10,593 nt of DNA from Spirochaetia bacterium (GTDB lineage Bacteria > Spirochaetota > UBA12135). The notes under the pieces were generated by a model. It was given only the letters and a program-made list of their open reading frames with translations. It did no database searches and had not been told where the DNA came from. This document shows, piece by piece, positions 1 through 6,050 of this stretch (its first letter is position 1; every line of letters starts with the position of its first letter). The stretch lies in assembly GCA_003497555.1 (NCBI GenBank), contig DNNS01000112.1, forward strand, positions 275 to 10,867. Direction: 5' to 3'. The position numbers and the translations under genes were made by a program.

Positions 1-339
1 GGGCAGCGTATGCGGGCAAAACCATGTTTTAAAATTCCGCATTGTAAATATTTGCCTACAGTAAGCTCAATAATAGCCCGGAAAAAACCGTATTTTTCCT
101 GATACTTGTTATAATTTTGTTTAAAAGCGTTATAAAAACGCTGGAAAATCCGGTAAACTGACGTGTTTTGCGGCTGCCGGGGTTTGTATACTTTTTTTTC
201 TGCGCCCAACTTGTGTAAAAGCAAATCCTTCTACACATATACATACGCAGAATTATCAAAAAAATTGTATTCTATCTCCTTTTCCTCTGCCCCCTTGACC
301 TGTCTGGTATTATCAAAGAGATTTAATCAGGCAGTACCA
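1..339. other. 3' flank of the PKD-protein gene, no gene seen
   Basis: No convincing coding sequence is present. The short open frames here have low-complexity, AT-driven translations and no ribosome-binding site. The stretch holds two small hairpins. One at 126-142 looks like a leftward terminator. The other is an A/T-rich inverted repeat at 80-86/93-99 (GGAAAAA with TTTTTCC). The sequence before position 1 is unknown, so part of another gene could begin just outside. Confidence 0.5.
122..142 (-). terminator. Weak intrinsic terminator candidate, leftward
   Basis: Read on the minus strand, AGCGTT, a 5-nt loop and AACGCT form a perfect 6-bp stem followed by TTTTAA. It lies about 200 nt after the stop of the leftward PKD-protein gene. 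The stem is short and AT-containing and the T-run is only four bases, so this is a candidate only. Confidence 0.35.
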
Positions 340-2172
340 TTACCTGATCAGCGCAAATATCCTGTATCCCTGCTTTTTCCCGGCTGCAAAACGTATTACA
401 TACAGGCCCATAGGAGCATTCCTGCCTTTATCTCCCCTGATATTCCACACAGCATAGCCGGGTTTGCAGCCATCGCCTTCCCTGGCTCTTGCTATTACCT
501 TGCCGTCTACGGTTGCTATGGTCAGCTCGGTGTTTTGCGGCACAAAAGGTATCAGCACTTTATCATTTTTATCGGCACGGAGAATTTGCGGAAATTCTAT
601 TTTATTAAAATCAGTTTCAAAATTCGGAGTTTTGACCATGGCCGGCCGCGAATAAACAGACACTTCCCGCATGCCCGGAGTTCTGAGCACCAGATCCAGG
701 TCGTTTAGCCTCGAATTATCTTCCATGAAAAACGACTGTACCCAGTAATAATATTCCGTGCCTGCCCGTGCAGACTCATCTGTCCAGTTGGTGACATTGG
801 ATAGCATGATTGCCAGCGGAGCCGCCGCGGCCGGATTGTTTGCATTTCCCTTGTAGAGTATATATCCAAGTTCATTATCTCCGGCATCTTTCCAGGCGAT
901 ATGTATAACTGTCGGCGACTGGGCAGCAGCATATACTTTGTCCGGAGCTTTAAGTTCTTTCAGCACAGTTATTTTAATTTCGGCGCTGGCACTTCCGCCT
1001 TTGTTATCGGTAACAATGCATTCTGCCGTATAAACCCCTGCGTTTGAATAGACGTTGGTGGAGGAAAGCAGGGTTGATGTTCGGCCGTTGCCGAAATTCC
1101 ATGCACAGGAAGCTATAGTTCCGTCAGCATCTTCTGCTTTGGCCGTAAAATACACCGCCAAGGCCGGCAGCCTTCCTCTGCTTGCCGAAGCTTCTATGCT
1201 CAGCGTGGGCAGCAGGTTTATTCCGTTATACACAAAGGCCCGGGCTTCAATATTCGAGCTTATATTTCCGGCTGTGTCTAAAGAGCGCACTCTCCAGTAA
1301 TATGCCCCGTTGGTCAGGGAAGCGCCGCTGGTGAAATTGGTCGCGCTGTTTGTGGCGCAAAGTAAAGCGCTGGTAAAGTTTGTATCTTCCGCCGCTTCAA
1401 ATAGATAACTGTACGCGGGAGCTCCCGTACTATCATTGGTCGCCAGCCAGGTAAAATCAAGGGACGCTATTTCCGCAGCGGGGGCAGGGCTTGCCAGGCT
1501 TACCTCCCAGGGGGCGATGGTGTCTAGCACATAGATATTGGTTATTGGTGCGCCCGCATGTCCCGCCGTATTGGTTGCAAACAAGATAACCGTATTGGAC
1601 TGATTATCCGCCGGCGCATACTGGATATTTGTAACGCACCCGGGCAGATTTACATATATGTTTGTAACGGAATTTGTTATTATAAAAATGTAATTTGTTG
1701 CATCGATGCTTTCATTATAGTTGCTCACCCGCGCTGTGAACAAGGCGTTGGTAATCAGCGACGGCGGATCTGCATATATGATTATATTTGTATAGGGATG
1801 CACCGTGATCATATTTGACACTGCGCTGAAAAGACCTCCCGCATCGCTGACTGTAAGAGTTACCCAGCAGCTTCCGCCTGAATACGAATGCAGGGTATTG
1901 GAAACATTGGTACTGCTGCCGTCTCCGAACTGCCAGGTATAACCGGTTACTCCGCTGTTGTCCGATGATGTGTTGGTGAAATAAAAATTTACACTGCCGG
2001 CGGCGGTTACTTCATTAGTATTCAGTCCGCAGGTGTACACGGCAAATGACGCGACCGGGGCTGTATTGGTCGCATTACTGAAAATTACATTTGCCTGGGT
2101 TATCATGCTGGTAAGGCCCGCTTCATTTGCTGCGCTGAGAATAAAATCATATGAACCGTTTGGAAAATCCAT
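340..2172 (-). CDS. PKD/fibronectin-III repeat surface protein with FlgD-like C-terminal domain, 5'-truncated
   Basis: The product (610 aa from the only in-frame ATG) is a chain of beta-sandwich modules with no enzyme domain visible. A PKD domain spans about residues 36-125, with the marker YTWQFGDGS and a following VTLTVSD. An Ig-like stretch (about 126-215) and an FN3-like module ending in YYWRVRSLDTAGN (about 225-310) come next. A second PKD domain follows at about 322-403 (CAWNFGNG, VTDNKGG), then an FN3 domain (about 408-500). The C-terminal 90 residues resemble the FlgD Ig-like or T9SS-type tail (LTIATVDGKVI, APMGLYVIRF), which in related proteins serves sorting or anchoring. The sequence is rich in Thr and Asn, as is common in exported proteins. 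The frame opens in mid-domain: in-frame residues upstream (GSFSTNINT before MDFPNGSYDF) still read like the same fold, then hit TGA at 2260-2262 with no other start. There is no Shine-Dalgarno sequence and no signal peptide. It is probably a 5'-truncated remnant, or its head was displaced by the adjacent structured sequence. Confidence 0.8.
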   Translation of the reverse strand: MDFPNGSYDFILSAANEAGLTSMITQANVIFSNATNTAPVASFAVYTCGLNTNEVTAAGSVNFYFTNTSSDNSGVTGYTWQFGDGSSTNVSNTLHSYSGGSCWVTLTVSDAGGLFSAVSNMITVHPYTNIIIYADPPSLITNALFTARVSNYNESIDATNYIFIITNSVTNIYVNLPGCVTNIQYAPADNQSNTVILFATNTAGHAGAPITNIYVLDTIAPWEVSLASPAPAAEIASLDFTWLATNDSTGAPAYSYLFEAAEDTNFTSALLCATNSATNFTSGASLTNGAYYWRVRSLDTAGNISSNIEARAFVYNGINLLPTLSIEASASRGRLPALAVYFTAKAEDADGTIASCAWNFGNGRTSTLLSSTNVYSNAGVYTAECIVTDNKGGSASAEIKITVLKELKAPDKVYAAAQSPTVIHIAWKDAGDNELGYILYKGNANNPAAAAPLAIMLSNVTNWTDESARAGTEYYYWVQSFFMEDNSRLNDLDLVLRTPGMREVSVYSRPAMVKTPNFETDFNKIEFPQILRADKNDKVLIPFVPQNTELTIATVDGKVIARAREGDGCKPGYAVWNIRGDKGRNAPMGLYVIRFAAGKKQGYRIFALIR

Positions 2173-2206
2173 GGTATTTATATTGGTGCTGAAACTCCCT
2201 GCGGTT

Positions 2207-2237
2207 AAAAAACGCCCACCCGTGATTGATACGGGGC
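2207..2237 (-). terminator. Intrinsic terminator candidate, leftward
   Basis: On the minus strand, GCCCCGT (2237-2231) pairs with ACG (2223-2221) and GGGC (2217-2214), with a 3-nt bulge. CCCGT/ACGGG is the alternative stem. A run of six T (2212-2207) follows. It could end leftward transcripts coming from araC-GH36, about 340 nt after the GH36 stop. It would also cut the PKD fragment off from any upstream promoter, which fits with that gene being a remnant. Confidence 0.4.
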
Positions 2238-2458
2238 TGAACCGGCTTTTTGCCCGGAGTCAATTCTCTGCGCGCGTATAAAGTCCAAGTTTTTATAAAG
2301 GAACAGTCATGCCCCGGCGAGGGCACCCGGAACAATGAAAATGAAAAGGCTGTTCGCGGAGACATGTTACTAATATAAACAGCGGGTCGTTTAATGGTAG
2401 CCAGATGCAAGGCGACGGGGCAGCCCACCGGAGATGTACTTAAGGTACGCTTTAGGAT

Positions 2459-2519
2459 CAGGCTGCCAACGGCAACTAAGCAGATGACGTCGGCTCCAAA
2501 CACCTATTTACGAAGTAGA
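2459..2519 (+). repeat. Repeated element copy A
   Basis: This copy aligns with 5979-6045 in the same orientation. Shared blocks in order are CAGG-xx-GCC, CGGCAA-x-T, TAA followed shortly by ATG, and then a 24-nt end (2496-2519) with 20 identities, including the exact 11-mer AACACCTATTT (2499-2509). Its 5' part supplies the right arm (GGCTGCC) of a long-range stem with 2419-2425. No gene follows it on the plus strand; it faces the 3' end of the GH36 gene. Confidence 0.5.
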
Positions 2520-2572
2520 GCATAGAGCAGTTATTGTTTAAAAAAATTCAACTAAAGGATCATTTAAATAAT

Positions 2573-4474
2573 TTATGCTTTTTTAATGACAATAGTTCCG
2601 CCAGGCGCTGCTTCAATTTCGATTGAGTTATCGCAAAAAGTATAAGATTTACAAGCTATTTTATTGCCATAGCAATTATAAAATTCAGCCTTAATTTGCC
2701 AATTTCGGTTTGAACGTAATAAAAGTTTTTTATTTAATGTTCCGTTTAAAATGATTCCTGGTCCGTTAATATTAAGTTCATTCCAGTTTTCAATTAAAAA
2801 ATAATAATCTCTGTTAGCTCCTTTGAGATATAAGACGCTGCTGTCAGCATTTTGAGGAATGCGAAATTGTGAGAAATCGCACAGGGAATCGTTGTAAATA
2901 CCAAGATAATACCGTATCACTTTTTTTTGCAGATCAGCTAATGAAGTAAAATTAATACTGAAAGCTGGTACTCCAAACGCCATCATCCCGATTACTATTA
3001 CTGCAGTTACTTCCGGGCTATCATAAGATGTTATAGTTTGATAATCATTAATTGTAAAAGGAGTATAGGCATGAATATATTTCATTCGTTGTTGATTGCC
3101 GTATGGATCATATGGCGTATCGCCTGCACGGATAAATGATCCGAAACGGGTTAAAAATGGTGTTCCGTAATTTTGTTTGAGCTCGATGATATAATCTGAA
3201 TCCAAAGCAGTTGTTCCTGTATAAATTTGTTTCAATGTTTTTGTAAGGCCATCAATCATTGATACAGTATCATGATTATGATCATGGCTGTGACATACTA
3301 CGTTTTTGGGCAGACAGTTAAATAAATCATATTTCGCTCCTTTTATACCCCAGCGAGTAATGAAAGAAGTGCAAATTTCTGTCATTATTTCCCGCGCCTC
3401 CGGACATTGAAAACAGAGTGAATGAAAATTATTATGGGTCATTAATAATTTTTGATTTAAATTTTTTATCAGATATTTTTTGCGTTTTTTAAATACTTTT
3501 GAACCTGGAGCAACAGCATGAGGTGCACACCAGATGAGAGGTGTTGCTCCTGAAAATTTAATATTTTCAACTAATTTTTTCATATCGGGAATTTTCATCG
3601 GATCTGCATCCCAGTCGCCAATATTTAAATCAATATCGTATCCGCTGTCAAGTCCTGGTCCAAACCATCCGTCATCGATGATATAATTTTTAATTCCCAT
3701 GGTAAGACCTTCCCTGACATTATCTAGAATAACCCTGGAAGTAACGCCATCACTATGCCAGTCAGTCCATGAACACCATAACGGGTATAATGCCTGCTTT
3801 GGCTGATATTCTTCAAGTATAAACCGCTGCCGCTGCAATCTAGAAAAATTACGTAAAATACACATCCAGTTTTCAGTTTGCTTCGAATTACTGAAGAAAA
3901 AAAATAGTTCTTCCTGCCAGGAACCATCATTTTTTAGCATAAATTTCGGGATAGGATACTCTTCTGTACCTCTTGTGATCTGCAGGGTAAGTTTTTTTTT
4001 CCAAGCAATTAAAGCCCGATCTCGACTGGGCTCCGTGCAGGAAAAAGATGTTTCTAAATTTTCACCAATAACTCCGAATGCTGTTTCTGCATATCCTGTA
4101 TGATTAAGAAAAATAAACAGGGGCATTTTAATGTCGCAAACTTCCGAAGTGTTTTTTTGTCCCCAGAATTGAATTAATTGTTTCAAGGAAATATAATTGC
4201 GTCCGGAGTCAGGCACTATGACCTGAAAATAATTTTTCAACGGTGTAGTCAGGCAATATGAAATTTTTTTTATAATTTGATTATAAGGCGGAATAATACG
4301 GATTTGTTGCGGATTCCCCTGGTGTATAAGCATTGTTGCATCATTAATACATTTACGTGCTCGTTTCATAGGAGTAAGTCCGGAGAATTCAATTACTTGA
4401 TTGTTATTGAAAAAAATTCTTATGGACAGTTTGCATTTTTGCAAATAAAAATATTTTTTTATATTCTGATTCAT
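2573..4474 (-). CDS. GH36-type alpha-galactosidase-like glycoside hydrolase
   Basis: The product (633 aa) is a retaining alpha-galactosidase of the GH36/clan GH-D kind, predicted to remove alpha-linked galactose or a related sugar. The N-terminal about 230 residues form the expected beta-rich domain. The TIM barrel then shows WCSW (233-236), YIIDDGWFG (about 265-272), GDWDAD with KIPDM, and PLIWCAPHAVAPGS. The nucleophile Asp is in KGAKYD (D383). The acid/base Asp lies in IRAGDTPYD (D452), preceded by the family-typical ELKQNYGTPF. A beta-sandwich closes the C-terminus. I start at ATG 4474 (MNQNIKKYF) because the frame upstream to ATG 4513 adds only MVDFILIFFYYLL, encoded by UTR-like AT-rich DNA. 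Neither start has a Shine-Dalgarno sequence. No signal peptide is seen from the chosen start, so a cytoplasmic enzyme is likely. It lies downstream of the AraC regulator on the same strand. The exact sugar specificity cannot be read from the sequence. Confidence 0.85.
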   Translation of the reverse strand: MNQNIKKYFYLQKCKLSIRIFFNNNQVIEFSGLTPMKRARKCINDATMLIHQGNPQQIRIIPPYNQIIKKISYCLTTPLKNYFQVIVPDSGRNYISLKQLIQFWGQKNTSEVCDIKMPLFIFLNHTGYAETAFGVIGENLETSFSCTEPSRDRALIAWKKKLTLQITRGTEEYPIPKFMLKNDGSWQEELFFFFSNSKQTENWMCILRNFSRLQRQRFILEEYQPKQALYPLWCSWTDWHSDGVTSRVILDNVREGLTMGIKNYIIDDGWFGPGLDSGYDIDLNIGDWDADPMKIPDMKKLVENIKFSGATPLIWCAPHAVAPGSKVFKKRKKYLIKNLNQKLLMTHNNFHSLCFQCPEAREIMTEICTSFITRWGIKGAKYDLFNCLPKNVVCHSHDHNHDTVSMIDGLTKTLKQIYTGTTALDSDYIIELKQNYGTPFLTRFGSFIRAGDTPYDPYGNQQRMKYIHAYTPFTINDYQTITSYDSPEVTAVIVIGMMAFGVPAFSINFTSLADLQKKVIRYYLGIYNDSLCDFSQFRIPQNADSSVLYLKGANRDYYFLIENWNELNINGPGIILNGTLNKKLLLRSNRNWQIKAEFYNCYGNKIACKSYTFCDNSIEIEAAPGGTIVIKKA

Positions 4475-4679
4475 AAGTAAATAATAAAAAAAAATTAATA
4501 TAAAATCTACCATATGTCTTGTGTATTATTGAATAGTTTTTTGATATTTAAAAAAATAGTTTATAATTTTGTTAAATCGATTAATGAAAAATAATATTGG
4601 ATGATCTATTCATGGCATTAAATATGCTTTTGTAGCAAAAAAACTCCGGTATCACCAGTTTGGGAATATTAATGAAAAA

Positions 4680-5588
4680 TTAAAATTTTTTTGTTTTATG
4701 CAAAATCAGTTTTCTGAACTGTTTTGGAGAAACATAATTATATTCTCTGAATTTTTTTGCAAAGTAACTTGGTCTGGTATATCCGCTCATCGCGGATATT
4801 TTTGTAATCGTTAAATTAGTTGTAGCAAGAAGCTGCTTTGCCCGGGAAATACGAAGTTCAGCGATGTAGTCAATATAATTTGTTCTCATTACTTTTTTAA
4901 AAATTCTGCTTAGATATTCTGATGTAATCCCGAGATCTTTTGCAATTTTAGATGCTTTTGGAATCTCAGTACCCGATTCTTCCAGCTTTTTTAAAATATT
5001 TTTAATTATGGGATTTTTATCCAGAAGAATAAACTGTTCAATGGAATGATTGTTCATATCCATGCTGATACTTCTCAGGGCGTTGTATAATAAATTTGCC
5101 ATTTGATTAAGGACAATTGGCGGGTAATAAATAAAATTATTAAAAGCTTTCCATAAAAGCTGTTTATTAATTTTTTTATAGCGTATTTTCTTCCATATTT
5201 TAAAAAAACTTTTTTCACGGTTTTTTTCATTCAATATTTGTCCGCAAAACAGGGTTGCTGCGTATTTGTTGTTGTAAATAAACGGAATAATTATTTCTTT
5301 AACTCCGAAAGGACATTCATCAACAAACGGCATTCCGAATAGCTTTGCCTTTACCTTGCGTACTTTCTCATCGTATTTTTCACAACCCTTTGACTGTGGC
5401 GAGTCTTTAATGAGTTCGCAATAGCAGTTTTTATGTCCGTCTTTTGCCAGAAAAAATGGATCTTTATGTTTGAAATTTTCAGAAATAAAATCAGTTTCAA
5501 AATGCATACTAATGTTAAGACCGCTAAGCTTCTGAAAAATCGCCAAAGTATCTGTTAATGAAGGTTCATTGAAATTAAGAGGCAGCAT
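4680..5588 (-). CDS. AraC-family regulator with N-terminal PocR sensory domain
   Basis: This is a 302-aa transcription factor. Residues about 10-175 form a PocR-type ligand domain, recognisable from its spaced cysteines (C55/C57, C69, C92, C115) and the strings ECPFGVKEIIIPF and ATLFCGQIL. In this family the domain is thought to sense small sugar- or diol-like ligands; the ligand here is unknown. The C-terminal 100 residues are the double helix-turn-helix of the AraC class: helix pair 1 at about 212-231 (KIAKDLGITSEYLSRIFKK), helix pair 2 at about 261-281 (ITKISAMSGYTRPSYFAKKF), and the tail YVSPKQFRK. The gene lies immediately upstream of the GH36 gene, 205 bp from it, and is divergent from the lyase-UroD-GH2 genes, so it probably controls both sides. 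No clear ribosome-binding site precedes ATG 5588. A -10 candidate and a tandem 13-bp repeat lie upstream. Confidence 0.9.
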   Translation of the reverse strand: MLPLNFNEPSLTDTLAIFQKLSGLNISMHFETDFISENFKHKDPFFLAKDGHKNCYCELIKDSPQSKGCEKYDEKVRKVKAKLFGMPFVDECPFGVKEIIIPFIYNNKYAATLFCGQILNEKNREKSFFKIWKKIRYKKINKQLLWKAFNNFIYYPPIVLNQMANLLYNALRSISMDMNNHSIEQFILLDKNPIIKNILKKLEESGTEIPKASKIAKDLGITSEYLSRIFKKVMRTNYIDYIAELRISRAKQLLATTNLTITKISAMSGYTRPSYFAKKFREYNYVSPKQFRKLILHKTKKF

Positions 5589-5640
5589 TGATAACAGATA
5601 TTCGCATAAAATTTGAAAAACTTCCAGTTTGCTTTATTTT

Positions 5641-5666
5641 AATTCAAGCAGGAAATTCAAACCGGA
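5641..5666. promoter_or_regulatory. Tandem 13-bp repeat, possible regulator binding site
   Basis: AATTCAAGCAGGA is followed at once by AATTCAAACCGGA (11 of 13 identical). It lies 53-78 bp upstream of the AraC-type start. A similar sequence on the other strand occurs at 5800-5814 (TTCCTGTTTAAAATT against TTCCTGCTTGAATT). AraC proteins often bind direct repeats, so an operator role is possible but not shown. Confidence 0.3.
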
Positions 5667-5718
5667 TATTTTTCCGAATAAGTGTAAGTACAGCCCATTG
5701 TTTATGTTTTAAATAAAA

Positions 5719-5724
5719 ATTATA
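5719..5724 (-). promoter_or_regulatory. -10 box candidate for the araC-type gene
   Basis: The minus strand reads TATAAT here, which would give a leader of roughly 120 nt before ATG 5588. No good -35 hexamer is seen at the usual spacing, which would fit an activator-dependent promoter. In such AT-rich DNA, chance matches are common. Confidence 0.3.
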
Positions 5725-5898
5725 CCGTTTATAGCTGCTATTAATTAAAAAAACATTATCATCACTGATATAACTACTATGGGAGAGTATCCGTTGTGTT
5801 TCCTGTTTAAAATTGGGACGTTTTAAGTATTCTATTCAGTTTAAAAAAGTGTTATTTATAAAACAATTTATCTGGTAGAAAGTTAAAAGAGAATTTTA

Positions 5899-5904
5899 TA
5901 TAAT
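5899..5904 (+). promoter_or_regulatory. -10 box candidate for the lyase-UroD-GH2 operon
   Basis: A perfect TATAAT lies about 150 bp before the lyase start. The hexamer at the usual 17-bp spacing (TAGAAA) is a poor -35, which suggests activation by a protein such as the divergent AraC-type regulator. Transcription from here would give a leader of about 140 nt containing hairpin 5970-5996 and repeat copy B. Confidence 0.4.
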
Positions 5905-5969
5905 ATTGATGTGGACATTATTCAAAGTCGTCATAGTTCAGCGGTACTCACCATAAGCAGTTCGACCAA

Positions 5970-5996
5970 AGCTTGCTACAGGTAGCCCGGCAAGTT
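5970..5996 (+). promoter_or_regulatory. Leader hairpin upstream of the lyase gene
   Basis: AGCTTGC (5970-5976) can pair with GCAAGTT (5990-5996), seven pairs including one G-T. The loop contains a competing GCTA/TAGC stem (5975-5978 with 5983-5986). The two foldings exclude each other. No T-run follows, so this is not a terminator. Confidence 0.35.
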
Positions 5997-6045
5997 CCAT
6001 AACAAATGCCCAAATGGACACCCGAACACCTATTTGCAAAGGAGA
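5979..6045 (+). repeat. Repeated element copy B, ending in the lyase Shine-Dalgarno
   Basis: This copy aligns with 2459-2519 in the same orientation, with a few small gaps. The closing 24 nt (6022-6045) match copy A at 20 positions, including AACACCTATTT (6025-6035). The last bases, AAAGGAGA, form the ribosome-binding site of the gene starting at 6051; copy A has AAGTAGA there instead. Confidence 0.5.
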
Positions 6046-6050
6046 ATTTA

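Larger units (their letters stand above)
2173..2572. other. Structured, GC-richer intergenic stretch between PKD gene and GH36 gene
   Basis: This gap is visibly richer in G and C than the AT-rich DNA that starts at about 2520. It contains a terminator-like hairpin (2207-2237), a long-range stem (GGCAGCC 2419-2425 with GGCTGCC 2461-2467) enclosing a small GTAC/GTAC hairpin (2436-2448), and one copy of a repeated element (2459-2519). Open frames exist on both strands: 43 codons on plus, 2394-2525, and about 118 codons on minus. Neither resembles a family I recognise and they overlap each other, so I do not call them genes. The stretch looks like a non-coding or repeat-derived island. Confidence 0.45.
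5589..6050. other. Divergent control region between araC-type gene and lyase operon
   Basis: This is a non-coding, AT-rich stretch with candidate promoters for both directions (5719-5724 minus, 5899-5904 plus) and a 13-bp tandem repeat (5641-5666) with a related inverted copy at 5800-5814. It also holds a less AT-rich structured leader (about 5930-6045) that contains repeat copy B. Open frames across it have no family signal. Confidence 0.6.

Noticed and set aside
163..708. 181-codon plus-strand frame at the left edge
   Set aside because: It is the antisense shadow of the PKD-protein gene 3' end, with no domain signal.
2382..2470. tRNA-Gly-like opening (GCGGGT...TTTAATGGTAG)
   Set aside because: No anticodon arm, no T-arm GTTCGA and no acceptor match follow, so it is not a tRNA. 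A decayed tRNA-derived repeat cannot be excluded but is unsupported.
2147..2503. Open frame of about 118 codons on the minus strand across the structured island
   Set aside because: It overlaps the start of the PKD fragment and a 43-codon plus-strand frame, starts at GTG without a ribosome-binding site, and has no recognisable family. GC-rich repeat DNA often stays open by chance.
2394..2525. 43-codon plus-strand frame ending within repeat copy A
   Set aside because: No Shine-Dalgarno sequence. Only a few residues at its end (PNTYL) correspond to copy B, where a stop cuts the frame, so the similarity is at DNA level and not that of a conserved peptide.
5990..6045. Integron attC-like site (TAACAAATG...)
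   Set aside because: The inverse core GTTRRRY and its pairing with the complementary core were not found in either repeat copy, and no integrase is in the window.
6006..6050. Longer lyase start at ATG 6006
   Set aside because: The added 15 codons lie in repeat copy B and would swallow the AAAGGAG site that fits ATG 6051.
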